64,000 bases of DNA from the NCBI GenBank assembly GCA_963732925.1, contig CAVTBJ010000012.1, positions 806,001 to 870,000 of the forward strand, read 5' to 3'. Of the stretch, positions 52,078-61,709 are shown piece by piece; within the stretch, counting starts at the first letter, position 1, and each line of letters starts with the position of its first letter. The position numbers were made by a program, and so were the translations under genes. The notes beneath the pieces are model-generated. The model saw only the letters and a program-made list of their open reading frames with translations, made no database searches and was not told the origin of the DNA. This DNA comes from DASZRZ01 sp963732925 (GTDB lineage Bacteria; Acidobacteriota; Terriglobia; Terriglobales; Acidobacteriaceae).

Positions 52078-52746
52078 TCACCCTGCCAGGGGAAGGCTCT
52101 GCCTGCGATTGTTCAGAAGGTCTTCCACTTCGATGGAGTTGGGCCCAATGTGAATGATCTTGTATCGCCGGTTCACAATGTCGCCTTCTTGCGCGATAAA
52201 CACGTCATCGCCGCTGGCCAAAAAAACCCGCTTGGGCGCGCCCACGCTGGTGGCAAAACCGAAAAACTTGAGGTTGATCGGCGGGGGCGGAGGCGGCGGA
52301 GGTGGTCCTGACGGCGCCGCCATGGCTGCCGAATCAGGGGCCTTCATGGCGGGGGCGACGGGCTGGGGAATGGGGTCGGCCTGCATGCGAAAGATATTGC
52401 GTCCGGATCCGGCATATTGAGTCTGCTCGGCAGCACTGAGCAGGTCCAGCCGCAGACGCGGGTCGAGGCTGGCGGTAAAGCTGGGTTCCGTGTCCGTCTT
52501 TTTCCGTTGAGTCCGGCGGGCCGGCGCGAAGCCGGGCTGCGCGGGCGCGGGCGTTGAAGCCTGCGTCCTGGGCCGGGGTACGCTGGGAATCAGTGTGGAA
52601 GGACCTTTGGAAGTTCCCGCGGCCGCGGCGGCGCCTCCTCCGCCCAAGAATGTGCGGGCGAAGAACAATAGAGCAAACACAAACAGGGCAACCGCGCCCA
52701 CGGTCTTTTTCGAATTGTTCGCGCCCAATTTCATACTTCTCTTCAA
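52078..52746 (-). CDS. PilP/GspC-like inner-membrane protein with poly-proline linker
   Basis: A 222-residue protein: an N-terminal anchor (TVGAVALFVFALLFFARTF), a Pro/Ala-rich linker, a run of nine prolines near residue 148, and a C-terminal small beta-domain (LKFFGFATSVGAPKRVFLA, then GDDVFIAQEGDIVNRRYKI and SIEVEDLLNNRRQSL). This end resembles the homology region of GspC/PilP that docks onto the secretin. The position right after PilO supports the PilP role. Start 52746 or 52734. Confidence 0.7.
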   Translation of the reverse strand: MKRSMKLGANNSKKTVGAVALFVFALLFFARTFLGGGGAAAAAGTSKGPSTLIPSVPRPRTQASTPAPAQPGFAPARRTQRKKTDTEPSFTASLDPRLRLDLLSAAEQTQYAGSGRNIFRMQADPIPQPVAPAMKAPDSAAMAAPSGPPPPPPPPPINLKFFGFATSVGAPKRVFLASGDDVFIAQEGDIVNRRYKIIHIGPNSIEVEDLLNNRRQSLPLAG

Positions 52747-52772
52747 GGCGTACGGACGGCCATGCAGGCCGT

Positions 52773-53312
52773 CTATGCGCCGCTCTTTAAATAGGTCTCA
52801 AGAGCGACCGACAACTGCACCGCACCGCCCTGCCGCTCTCCCAAGGTGACTCCGTTGACGACAAAGAACAGCTTTTGCCGCTCCAGGGCGTTGATGAACT
52901 TCACCTCCTGCAGGTAGTCACCGCTCAAGTCGGCCTCAATCTCGATCTGGATCAATCCCGGGAGATCGGATTCCTTGGTGACATACTTGGCGTTCAGCAG
53001 GTGCACTCCGGATTGCGTGGCTAGATCGCCCAGCAGCTCCGATATCTGTGACATGGTACCCGGAAGCCGGTTCCCGTAAAATCCATCAATCTGCTGGCGC
53101 GCTTCATCCACCCGCTGCTGCACCTGTTTGGGGGGAATCACGGTCTTCAGCCGGGCTTGCACCTGGCTGCGAACGTCTTGAAATTCCTGCTCCCGGGCGG
53201 TTCCCGACCCCGCCAGGGGCGTCAGCAAGACGGCGGCGGCGGCCACATTCAGAGCCAGCAGGATGCCGCCAACCCATAGCAGCCTGCGCCGAGTTTCCTT
53301 CAGGTTTGCCAC
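52773..53312 (-). CDS. pilO: PilO-like assembly protein
   Basis: A 179-residue bitopic protein: one N-terminal helix (RLLWVGGILLALNVAAAAVLL), a coiled coil (QEFQDVRSQVQARLKTVIPP), and a ferredoxin-like C-terminal fold (GLIQIEIEADLSGDYLQEVK, FVVNGVTLGERQGG). It pairs with PilN in the inner-membrane alignment complex. The start is GTG at 53312, overlapping the pilN stop by one base (TAGTG), which indicates translational coupling. Confidence 0.82.
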   Translation of the reverse strand: MANLKETRRRLLWVGGILLALNVAAAAVLLTPLAGSGTAREQEFQDVRSQVQARLKTVIPPKQVQQRVDEARQQIDGFYGNRLPGTMSQISELLGDLATQSGVHLLNAKYVTKESDLPGLIQIEIEADLSGDYLQEVKFINALERQKLFFVVNGVTLGERQGGAVQLSVALETYLKSGA

Positions 53313-53959
53313 TACTCCATCCTCCGGGCCTGCTGCTCGGGTTGCGGGTTGCCATCTCGGGTGATTTGCGCCTGCCGCGATCGTTCCGCTTCAGGAACGT
53401 AATACGCGGTGATTTCGAACTGAACTCCTCCGGGCTCTCCGGCGCGCGGCTCGATCACGCTTTCCGAGTGGACCTGGGCGAAACGGAACTCATTGGACTT
53501 CTCCAGGTTGCGGACCAGTTGAATCGATTGGTCGCGTCCATCTCCCGCCACCAGCAGGTGCACCAGAAGCTGATCGTCTTTCGTCAGTTCCGGTGTAATG
53601 GATAAGACCTGCAACCGTCCAGGCATCAGGCGCTCCAGGCTGGTGAACACCTGAGTCCAGGAGAACTGCTTACGGCGGATCAGGGTATTCAGAAACTGAG
53701 ATTTTTCCCGGACGTCCCGATTGGCCGGCTGGTTCAGGATGGCCAGGTCGCGGTCCTGCTGTTGTTCCAACTGCGCCAGTTTGGCGCGCTCACTGGCAAT
53801 GTGGCCGCGGATTGCCTGCGCATTGCTGAAGCTGCGAACGGCAATGAACAGAAGTCCAGCCGTCACCAGGGCAAACAGCACCAGGCCCGAACCCCAGACC
53901 AGGGCAAAGCGCCGGGCGTCCTCATAGGGCTGACTGGCGAGATTGATGTTCCAACGCAT
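53312..53959 (-). CDS. pilN: PilN-like assembly protein
   Basis: A 215-residue protein. The short cytoplasmic start INLASQPYE is the typical INLLP-like motif that binds PilM. Then a transmembrane helix (GLVLFALVTAGLLFIAVR), a coiled coil (IASERAKLAQLEQQQDRDLA), and a periplasmic ferredoxin-like fold. It lies between pilM and pilO in the standard order. Confidence 0.85.
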   Translation of the reverse strand: MRWNINLASQPYEDARRFALVWGSGLVLFALVTAGLLFIAVRSFSNAQAIRGHIASERAKLAQLEQQQDRDLAILNQPANRDVREKSQFLNTLIRRKQFSWTQVFTSLERLMPGRLQVLSITPELTKDDQLLVHLLVAGDGRDQSIQLVRNLEKSNEFRFAQVHSESVIEPRAGEPGGVQFEITAYYVPEAERSRQAQITRDGNPQPEQQARRME

Positions 53960-54000
53960 AAAGAATCAAAAACTTGAAATTCAAACTTGAAATTTCAAAG

Positions 54001-54888
54001 TCAGATCAAGGCTCCCAAAACTCCTGCCATCTGCGCCAGAGGCACATTGCCGCCGGGGAATGGTGCCTCGGAAATCAGGTCCATCACCTGCGCTCCCGAC
54101 TGGGCCTGCAGGGCGGGACCGACGTCGGAGGCCGCCACTCGCCCTCCCACCAGAACGCGACGCACCTGCAAGGAATAGTTATCTTCAAAGAATACAAGCG
54201 AAGGATAAATGTCATCCGCCAGCTGCTCGGCGCTCTCTCGTCCGGCGGGAGGATTTTCCAGGGTGCGGAAGAGCAGCAACTGATTGGCCTGCACAATGGC
54301 CAGCGTGCTCGTCATGGCATCGACTTTCAATACCATGGTGGGTTCGTCGGCATGTACCGTGCCCAAAGAGGCAAACATGGAGGGAAGGACCACTCCCGGA
54401 ATGTAGCCGGCGTCCCGGAGTATGCCTTCATATTCCTCCAGTACAGTGCGCACGCAGACCGCCGCCATCACCTTCACATGGCCGTCCCGCAAGCTAACGT
54501 CGTAGGAGACCGCCGCTTGCTCCACGTCAAAGGGAAGGGACTTTTTCAGCCGGAAACGCACCATGGCGTCGGCATCCTCCCGCTTTTGGGGAAGTGCATC
54601 GAAATCCAGCAGAACGATGCGAACGGCTGCATCCGGAACAATGCCGATGACGTCGCGCGAGCGATCGGCCACCTCGCCCAAGACGGCGGAGACGGCCTCC
54701 CGCAGGGCTTCGCGGTCGGCGACATTGGTCGCGGACAGGCTGGGAGCCAGGCTTCCCGCCGGCAAGGCATAGCGGGAGCAAGCCTCCAGGGAAGAACTGT
54801 GCCGGCTGCCGCGCGCCGCGATCACCTGTTCCGGCGTGATCTCGCATGCGAGATTGGGCCGGGCAACTTGTTGCGTTTTCAAAGCCAC
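54001..54888 (-). CDS. pilM: PilM-like actin-fold ATPase
   Basis: A 295-residue cytoplasmic actin-like protein of the pilus alignment complex. The core has SSLEACSRYALPAGSL, RFRLKKSLPFDVEQAAVSYD (PilM signature region), VVLPSMFASLG, and the nucleotide-site strand VLKVDAMTSTLAIVQ. It is shorter than the usual 350 residues and its first phosphate loop is poorly conserved (CEITPEQV), so ATP binding may be weak. The start is GTG at 54888 after GAGAGAAG. Confidence 0.8.
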   Translation of the reverse strand: MALKTQQVARPNLACEITPEQVIAARGSRHSSSLEACSRYALPAGSLAPSLSATNVADREALREAVSAVLGEVADRSRDVIGIVPDAAVRIVLLDFDALPQKREDADAMVRFRLKKSLPFDVEQAAVSYDVSLRDGHVKVMAAVCVRTVLEEYEGILRDAGYIPGVVLPSMFASLGTVHADEPTMVLKVDAMTSTLAIVQANQLLLFRTLENPPAGRESAEQLADDIYPSLVFFEDNYSLQVRRVLVGGRVAASDVGPALQAQSGAQVMDLISEAPFPGGNVPLAQMAGVLGALI

Positions 54889-54956
54889 TCTTCTCTCAAT
54901 TCCCGGATCGCCCCCGCCATACGAGCCGGGCAGGAAAGCCTTGCAGGCGGGACCGG

Positions 54957-56625
54957 CTAGCGTGTGGTCTCGATAAACGTGACCTTGTTGATTTCTTTCA
55001 GCGTCGTAATCCCCGCCCGTACTTTATCAAGCGCTGATTCGCGCAGGAAACGCATGCCTTCCTCGCGAGCGGCACGGCGAATTTCCGACGTCGGCTTCTT
55101 GGCCAGAATCATTTCGCGAATGCGGTCGCTGAGATCGAGCAGTTCGTGAATGGCAGTTCGCCCGCGGTACCCCGTGCCCGAGCACTCAATGCAGCCCAGG
55201 CCCTCATAGAATTGGAAGTCGCCCCACTCCGCGGCATCCAGGCCGCTGGCTTCCAGCGCGTCCGAGGGATAGCGCATGGGTTCCTTACAGGAATCGCAAG
55301 TCACGCGTACCAGGCGCTGCGCCAGGATGCAATTCAGTGCCGAGACGAAGTTGTACGGTTCCACGCCCATGTTCAGAAAGCGGCCGATCACGTCCACCAC
55401 GTTGTTGGCGTGCACCGTGGTGAACACCAGATGACCGGTGAGAGCGGAGTTGATGGCAATCTGGGCGGTCTCCAGTATCGCGAATTTCGCCCACCATGAT
55501 CTTGTCGGGATCGTGACGCAGAATGGAGCGCAATCCACGGGCGAAGGTAAGCCCTTTCTTCTCGTTGACCGGAATCTGAGTAATGCCGCGAATCTGGTAC
55601 TCGACCGGGTCTTCAATGGTAATGATCTTGTCTTCGTCGGTTTTGATCTCGTTGAGCGCGGCATAGAGGGTCGTGGTTTTGCCGCTGCCGGTGGGGCCGG
55701 TCACCAGCACCATGCCATACGGTTCGCTGATATAGCGCCGGAACTTCCTGAGATCTTCGGGGTCAAAGCCCACCACGTCGAGAACAAGCTGGTGGAACTT
55801 CTCGCTCATGGATTCCTTATCCAGCACGCGCAGCACGGCATCCTCGCCGTTGATGCTGGGCATGATGGAAACGCGGAAGTCGATGGAGCGATTCTTGTAG
55901 CGCACCCGGAAGCGCCCGTCCTGGGGTACGCGGCGCTCGGAGATGTCCAGTTCCGACATGACCTTGACGCGCGAAATGATGGTGGAGTGGTGTTCCCGGG
56001 CGATGGGAGGCATGGCCTCCTGCAGCACCCCGTCAATACGATACTTGATCATCACCGAGTCATCGCGGGTCTCGATGTGAATATCGCTGGCGCGGCGCTC
56101 CAGGGCGGTAAAGATGGTGGAATCCACCAGACGGATGATGGGACTGTCACCTTCCGTCGTCAGCTTTTCGATGGAGATGGTTTCTTCCGAGCCGCTTTCA
56201 TCTTCCCGGATCACGTCCAGGCGGAAGCCCTCGCTGGCTTCCTCCAGGACGCGCTGCGACTGCTCGGTTTTCTTCAGGATGTCGGAAATCTGCGAGAGCG
56301 TGGCCACTTTGGTGATGACGCGGATTCCCAGCAGCAGGCTGATCTCGTCGATCATCATGAGCTGGCTGGGGTCGGCCATGGCGATCGCAAGTCGCCCGTC
56401 GGCAAGCTCTTCCAGCGGCACGAAGTTGTAGCGGAACATCAGGTCCACCGGAATTTTGCGGAACAGCTCCGGCTGGAGATGGGTGTTGCGCAAATCCAGG
56501 AACTCGCAGCGGTAGCGGCGCGCCAGGTCGCGTGCCCGGGTCGTCTCCTCGGCGGGCGTCAGCGCTGCCACGGTCGTTTGTCCGTTGCCGCCGTTCAGGA
56601 AAATCGCTTTTTTCTCAGTGGCCAT
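54957..56625 (-). CDS. PilB/GspE assembly ATPase, one-base frameshift
   Basis: Hexameric ATPase that powers pilus or pseudopilus assembly. N-terminal MshEN-like domain (LARRYRCEFLDLRNTHLQPE), Walker A VLVTGPTGSGKTTTLY, Asp box DIHIETRDD, Walker B around KIMVGEIRD, and a C-terminal zinc motif CDSC...CIEC. The frame changes near 55476. The upstream frame reads GEIRDTGDRPD, while the normal GEIRDLETAQIAINSALTGH is recovered by dropping one base. With the correction the protein is about 555 residues, normal for the family. Lies between pilM and pilC. Confidence 0.9.
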
Positions 56626-56655
56626 AAAGCAACATTTCAGATCGCAAATTTGGAA

Positions 56656-57873
56656 TCAGCGTATTCCGCCCGCTCCCAGGGTGAAGATAGGGAGGTACAG
56701 CGAGATCAAAACAAACGCTACCACCGTTCCCATGACGATCAGAATCGCGGGCTCGATCAACGACATGGCGGCCGACAGCGCCGTCTGCACGTCTTCCTCA
56801 TAGAACTCGGCGGTGGAAGTCAGCATAGCGGGAAGCGCTCCCGTGGACTCGCCCACTTCGATCATCTCTACCGCCAAACCAGGAAAGACCTTGGTGTCCT
56901 CCAGACTGCGCGCAAGAGAGCGCCCCTCGCGCACGCGTTCGGCGGCAACCTCGACACCATCAGCAACGTAACGGCTCTGCATGGAACTGCTCGCCGTTTG
57001 CAGTGCCGGAACCAGCGGCAGACCGCCAGAGAGCAGGGTGGACAGGGTGCGGCTGAACATCGCGACCTGGTACTTCAGCCAGATGTCTCCCAGCAGGGGC
57101 AGCTTCAGCTTGAAACGGTCGATGGCGCGGATTCCAGACTCACTTCGGCTCCAGCGCCATAAGAGAATTCCGATTGCCACCAGTGCCACGGAGGCCTCGG
57201 GAAAGTACTTCTGCGTGAACTGCCCGACGGAGAGCATGAACTGGGTCAAGGCCGGCAGTTGTGTATTCACCGCCACAGCTTTGTACAGCGTGGCGAACTG
57301 AGGCACGACATACGTCATCATGAAAATGAGCATGCCAATGACCAGCACCACCAGCAGCGCGGGATAAATCAGCGATGCCTTGAGCTTCTTGGTAAAGCTG
57401 ATGGACATCCGTTGAAAACCGATGTAGCGGTTCAGGACCTCTTCCAGGTTGCCGCTCTTTTCCCCAGCCATGACCGTGGTGGTGTACATGCGCGCGAATA
57501 CGCCCTGGGCCTCGAAGGCGGAAGAAAGAAGCTCGCCACCTTTGATCCGTTCGGTGACGTTCTGCAGCAGAGAGCGGAAGTAGGGGTTACTTTGCCGTTT
57601 GGTCAACAGCTCCAGCGCCGTCAAGATGGGCAAGCCGGCACGGATCAGCGTCACAAGTTGCTGGTTGAACACAATGAACTGGTCCTGCCGTACTTTACGG
57701 CGGGACGGCAGGTTGATCGTCCCGCCCGCGAACGCCCCCTTGGGCTTGACCGAATAGACAAGGTAGCCCTGGGCGGCGAAGCGGTCGCGGACCTCTTCCT
57801 TGGAAGTGCCGTTTTCGGCCTGCTCCAGCAGATGTCCCCGTTCATCGGCGACTTTGACGAGAAATTCAGCCAT
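56656..57873 (-). CDS. PilC/GspF inner-membrane platform protein
   Basis: A 405-residue polytopic protein with the tandem GspF domains: FNQQLVTLIRAGLPILTALE (first) and MFSRTLSTLLSGGLPLVPAL (second), each with the conserved L-x-x-G-L-P motif. Three hydrophobic segments, including LLVVLVIGMLIFMMTYVVPQ and LIEPAILIVMGTVVAFVLIS. It anchors the assembly ATPase. Directly upstream of the ATPase gene on the same strand (30 bases). Confidence 0.95.
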   Translation of the reverse strand: MAEFLVKVADERGHLLEQAENGTSKEEVRDRFAAQGYLVYSVKPKGAFAGGTINLPSRRKVRQDQFIVFNQQLVTLIRAGLPILTALELLTKRQSNPYFRSLLQNVTERIKGGELLSSAFEAQGVFARMYTTTVMAGEKSGNLEEVLNRYIGFQRMSISFTKKLKASLIYPALLVVLVIGMLIFMMTYVVPQFATLYKAVAVNTQLPALTQFMLSVGQFTQKYFPEASVALVAIGILLWRWSRSESGIRAIDRFKLKLPLLGDIWLKYQVAMFSRTLSTLLSGGLPLVPALQTASSSMQSRYVADGVEVAAERVREGRSLARSLEDTKVFPGLAVEMIEVGESTGALPAMLTSTAEFYEEDVQTALSAAMSLIEPAILIVMGTVVAFVLISLYLPIFTLGAGGIR

Positions 57874-58034
57874 TCTGGTCTTTAGATCCGTAGTCTAGCA
57901 CTGCATCCACAAGGGATTCGGCGTTACGACGGGGCACGTCGAGGGTTACTTCCGGTTACCAGCCGGGTTCCGCTTCGGGCGGCGGTCCGCCAGGTTCCCA
58001 GGCCCGCATCGAGTTCCCGGGCCGGACGAGTGCT

Positions 58035-58709
58035 TTACTGAGCCAACTCCTTCATCTCTACCATCTCCACCCCCGGTGGCGGCTGGAAGTGAAAGCGGCT
58101 ATCCGCAACGGCCATGTTTTCCGTCTGATTGGTGAAGTGGAACTCCGTCACGGCGCCGTCCACTTCCTGGATGATGATGCGCTCCATCATGTGTTCAGGC
58201 GTGATTTCCAGCAGCACTTCCGAGATGTGGTCCTCCAGGCCTCGAGGCACGCCCCGCAGAACCACGTTCGCCGGATTCAGGGGCTTCACATCGGGAGCCA
58301 GAGAGAGACCTTCGAGCTCTTGTTGCAGCTTGGTCTTGCCCAGCAGATAGCGCAGAGGCGAGCGCAAATCGTCCAGGTTTTTCATTTCCGCCTTGCGCAC
58401 TTGCTGGTCGCCCTTTACATAAAACCAGCCGGTCTTTCCATCGCTGACGAACAGCTTTTCACGCGGTTTGCGGTATTCCCAGCGCATTTTGCCCGGCTTC
58501 TTGAGCCAAAGCGTTCCGGACTCCACACGGCTCATGCCCATTCCACGATAAGTTTCCACGAAGTCCGTCTTGAGGGTGATCATCTGGTTGTAGTGTTGAT
58601 CCACAGCTTCGGCAATTTGTCGAACCCTCGGAGTCGCAGTATTCTCCGTGGCCCCGGGAATCGCGAAAAGGACGAGGACGCACGCGGCCATGGCACAGAT
58701 TCTCTTCAC
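58035..58709 (-). CDS. LolA-like outer-membrane lipoprotein carrier
   Basis: A periplasmic carrier of about 224 residues: signal peptide (KRICAMAACVLVLFAIPGA), then the LolA fold (DFVETYRGMGMSRVESGTLW, KPGKMRWEYRKPREKLFVSD, LLEITPEHMMERIIIQEVDG). Known LolA ferries lipoproteins to the outer membrane. Here it sits within a pilus/secretion run, perhaps serving a lipidated secretin or pilotin. The GTG at 58709 gives the right signal; the TTG at 58796 would add 29 residues in front of it. Confidence 0.82.
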   Translation of the reverse strand: MKRICAMAACVLVLFAIPGATENTATPRVRQIAEAVDQHYNQMITLKTDFVETYRGMGMSRVESGTLWLKKPGKMRWEYRKPREKLFVSDGKTGWFYVKGDQQVRKAEMKNLDDLRSPLRYLLGKTKLQQELEGLSLAPDVKPLNPANVVLRGVPRGLEDHISEVLLEITPEHMMERIIIQEVDGAVTEFHFTNQTENMAVADSRFHFQPPPGVEMVEMKELAQ

Positions 58710-58799
58710 AATGTTCCAAACCCGATTTTGTTGGATTGGTTGTAACTGGCGGACCCGAAGTGGCGTGGCGGAAATGTCAGAAACTACAACCCCCAAAAT

Positions 58800-59729
58800 T
58801 TACTGCCTGGGTTGCGGCAAATCCAGGATCGATGCTTCCCTGCCCGGCGGCAAGCCCAGGGTGATAAAGGGAAGATCGTCCGGAGACTGCACCTCAACCC
58901 GACCCCCAGCCACTATTTTATACGGTTTTCCTAGTGGATCCACGGGAATGCCACGAAGCCAGCCCCGCGCAACCAGTTCGGCCGTGCTACCGGGATCATG
59001 CCCCGTCTGTTCCCGGTAGCGGCGCACCAGAGCCTCCAGGTGTTCTACGTCGTCGTCCACGCGTAGTGCTCGCAAGTGTTTGAAGGCATTATCTTTAATC
59101 ATTGCATCCGTGGTAGTTTCGAAGGTGGTGGTCCACAACAGGCGGGCGGTGGCCCGGTCCCCACCGTGTTCCGCCATGTCTGCCGCCAGGATCTTCAGCG
59201 AAGGGTTCGCGCCGGGCACCCGGGAGCCGCGCTCGAAGGCTTTCGCCGCCGCCAGATAATCGTGCCGCTCCAGGGCATGCAAAAACCCCAGCTCGTAGTA
59301 GAGTCGCCATTCATCATGATTGTGCTCAATGCCTTTCTCCACCAGTTCCACCGCTTTGTCCGGCATGCCGGCGCCTTCCGGCGGTTTCTGAGCCAGAAAC
59401 GTTCCCCCAAACTGATAGGCGATGATCAGCTGGGGATCGAGATCGGTGGTGATATCCAGCAACGGCGCGAGCAGTTTATATGCGGAACTTTTCTGCTGAT
59501 GCTTGGCGCCGAAGTACTGCACGGCGCGGGTCCAGTAGATATCCGCCATCAGGCCTGTGTATCCCAGGCTTATCCCCTTCAATACCGAAGGCGAGGACAG
59601 ATACAGAACCTCCTGCGATGAGGCCGGCGCGCGCAAACGCTCGATGCGCGTCAGCAGAAATGCCGAAATTCCCAGCGACAGCAGCAAGACGCTGCTGCAC
59701 ATGACCGTAACTTTGGCGGGATACGTCAT
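58800..59729 (-). CDS. Membrane-anchored TPR-like protein
   Basis: A protein of about 309 residues: one N-terminal helix (VMCSSVLLLSLGISAFLL), then helical repeats resembling TPR units (YKLLAPLLDITTDLDPQLII, WRLYYELGFLHALERHDYLA, AFERGSRVPGANPSLKILAA). The YWTRAVQYFG and FGGTFLAQ blocks recur in acidobacterial relatives. It is probably an assembly or scaffolding protein of the following secretion genes. Start 59729 (MTYPAKV) is preferred; 59756 is possible. Confidence 0.7.
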   Translation of the reverse strand: MTYPAKVTVMCSSVLLLSLGISAFLLTRIERLRAPASSQEVLYLSSPSVLKGISLGYTGLMADIYWTRAVQYFGAKHQQKSSAYKLLAPLLDITTDLDPQLIIAYQFGGTFLAQKPPEGAGMPDKAVELVEKGIEHNHDEWRLYYELGFLHALERHDYLAAAKAFERGSRVPGANPSLKILAADMAEHGGDRATARLLWTTTFETTTDAMIKDNAFKHLRALRVDDDVEHLEALVRRYREQTGHDPGSTAELVARGWLRGIPVDPLGKPYKIVAGGRVEVQSPDDLPFITLGLPPGREASILDLPQPRQ

Positions 59730-59876
59730 AGGATATCCGCTCTCAGCTTTCAGCACTTAGACGGGCGGAGTTCACCGAATCGTAATTGCATTTGGCATTT
59801 CGCAGGCGCACGCCAATCACCAAATGTCAGTCTTCAACAGCACTCCGCTGGCTGGATGCTGCGGGCCAGAGGCTTT

Positions 59877-60653
59877 CTACTTCAAATTCCTCCTCTCAAA
59901 CACCAGCGCGCTGGCGGCAATGGCGGCCAGCGCGTAAACCGCGGCGTAGAGAGTGTTGTAGAGGATGAGGCTCCGCGCCACCGGTTCGCCATGGGCTACC
60001 GAGGCGACCACGTTCAGAGCCGAGAAGTTGGGCACCAGGTACACCAGTCCCCTCGCCAAAATGCCGGGTACGCCTTGGGCGATGGAAGCAAAAGCGCGCA
60101 AGTCGGCGGAGAAGCTGCCGATGATAAACAGACAGAACGTGAAAACCGCCGCCAGCAGCGGGGAAGAAAAGGAGGAGAACAGCAGCGCGATGGCGGTAAC
60201 CAGAATGAACTGCAGCACAATAAAATAGAGCGCCACCAGCAGGTAGAGGTCCGAGGACTGAAAGCCGCCGGCCACGTAGAACACGGCTGCAAAGAAGCCC
60301 AGTGCCATCAAGAACGTGTTCACCGCCAGCGTCCCGGACAGTCCCAGGAACTTTCCCACAATGAATTCCCATCGGCGCACCGGACGGGCCAGCACGGTGT
60401 AAAGCGTGCGTTTCTCGATTTCTTTGGAAACCAGCCCGATGCCGATGAAGATGGCAATGACCACGCCGAACAGGGAAACCGCCGCCAGCCCCAGGTTCAC
60501 CACCAGCAGCCGGCCAATGCCAATAGAAATCTGCTGAATGATGAGGGCCGCGCCAACCAGAAGGAGCGCAAAGGCGACCAGGTTGTAGAGAACGCGGTCG
60601 CGCACCGCCTCGCGAAAGGTGTTGTAGGCAATCGCGCTCACCCGCGTGCTCAC
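59877..60653 (-). CDS. ABC transporter permease (ABC-2 type)
   Basis: A 258-residue permease with six hydrophobic segments and the cytoplasmic motif VSKEIEKRTLYTVLARPVRR, typical of ABC-2/NosY-like permeases. It overlaps the ATPase gene by 4 bases, so the two form one exporter. The substrate is unknown; it heads the run of pilus/secretion genes and could be unrelated to them in function. Confidence 0.88.
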   Translation of the reverse strand: MSTRVSAIAYNTFREAVRDRVLYNLVAFALLLVGAALIIQQISIGIGRLLVVNLGLAAVSLFGVVIAIFIGIGLVSKEIEKRTLYTVLARPVRRWEFIVGKFLGLSGTLAVNTFLMALGFFAAVFYVAGGFQSSDLYLLVALYFIVLQFILVTAIALLFSSFSSPLLAAVFTFCLFIIGSFSADLRAFASIAQGVPGILARGLVYLVPNFSALNVVASVAHGEPVARSLILYNTLYAAVYALAAIAASALVFERRNLK

Positions 60654-61612
60654 GATTGCACCCCCACTTGCTCGCGGTCGGTCCGCTCGCCACCCGCCGA
60701 GGAGAGCCGTTCCAGAAAGTACTCTTCCAGAGAGCCCCGCACGGGAGTGACGGAAATCAGGCGTCCACGAACCCGCCGGATGGCATCAAGGACGCTGTCC
60801 AACTGGCTGTCGAGCACTATGCCGCGCACCACCTGTCCACTGGTCCGGCATTGGCATCCCATGCTGCGCAGGTCCGGAATCGCCTCTTCGCCCTCCCAGA
60901 TGACTTCCACCCGCGCACTGGTTCGCGCGGTCAAATCCGCCACCACACCCACGCCACGCAGTTCGCCCCCGGACAGCACGGCAACGCGATCGCAAAGAAC
61001 CTCGGCATCCGCCAGGATGTGGGTGGAGAAAAAGACTGTCTTCCCTTCGTCCTTCAGGTTCTGAATGAGGTCGCGCACCTCGCGCCGACCCACCGGGTCC
61101 AGTCCAGACATAGGTTCATCGAGGAAAACAAGCCGTGGATTGTGAACGATGGCCTGCGCCAGCCCAACCCGTTGCAGCATGCCCTTGGAAAATTTGCGGA
61201 GCTGCAACCTGGCGCTGGTCGTGAGTCCAACCCGATCCAGCACGGCTTCAATGCGCTTCTTGCGCTCGCGCGCGGGGATGCCCGACAGTTGCGCGTAGTA
61301 GTCCAGCAACTCGAAAGCCGTCAGGTAGTCATAGAAGTAAGGCTGCTCGGGCAAGAAACCGATCTGCGTTTTTACCCGCGGGTCCAGATAGTGCATGCCC
61401 AGAATCCGGGCGGAACCGCTGGTGGGAAACACCAGGCCCATGAGCAGCTTCAAAGTGGTTGTCTTGCCGGCGCCATTGGGTCCGAGATACCCGAACACCT
61501 GCCCTTCGGGGACCTCCAGGGTCAGCGGACGCAGCGCGCGTTTGGGCCTCTTACGCCAGAAGCCCACCGCATAGGTCTTTTCCAGCCCAAGAATCTCAAT
61601 CGCAGTGGACAT
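60650..61612 (-). CDS. ABC transporter ATP-binding protein
   Basis: A 320-residue ATPase: Walker A GPNGAGKTTTLK, Q-loop GFLPEQPYFYDYLT, signature LRKFSKGMLQRV, Walker B LVFLDEPMSGLD, H-loop FFSTHIL. The DrrA/CcmA-like C-terminal extension (about 90 residues) is normal for the group. TATTCT lies 8 bases before the ATG. It partners with the overlapping permease. Confidence 0.94.
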   Translation of the reverse strand: MSTAIEILGLEKTYAVGFWRKRPKRALRPLTLEVPEGQVFGYLGPNGAGKTTTLKLLMGLVFPTSGSARILGMHYLDPRVKTQIGFLPEQPYFYDYLTAFELLDYYAQLSGIPARERKKRIEAVLDRVGLTTSARLQLRKFSKGMLQRVGLAQAIVHNPRLVFLDEPMSGLDPVGRREVRDLIQNLKDEGKTVFFSTHILADAEVLCDRVAVLSGGELRGVGVVADLTARTSARVEVIWEGEEAIPDLRSMGCQCRTSGQVVRGIVLDSQLDSVLDAIRRVRGRLISVTPVRGSLEEYFLERLSSAGGERTDREQVGVQS

Positions 61613-61709
61613 GATGCAACAGAATATCTTGATTATATTTGAGTTTCATCGAGCAGGACGAGCGGGAACCGCTCTTGCTACTTCCGTGCAAGGTTGCTAG
61701 GTTTTCGCT

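Noticed and set aside
55438..57162. A 574-codon plus-strand open frame
   Set aside because: Antisense to pilB and pilC; no ribosome site and no family resemblance.
59856..61064. A 402-codon plus-strand open frame rich in Gln/Arg
   Set aside because: Antisense shadow of the ABC permease and ATPase genes.
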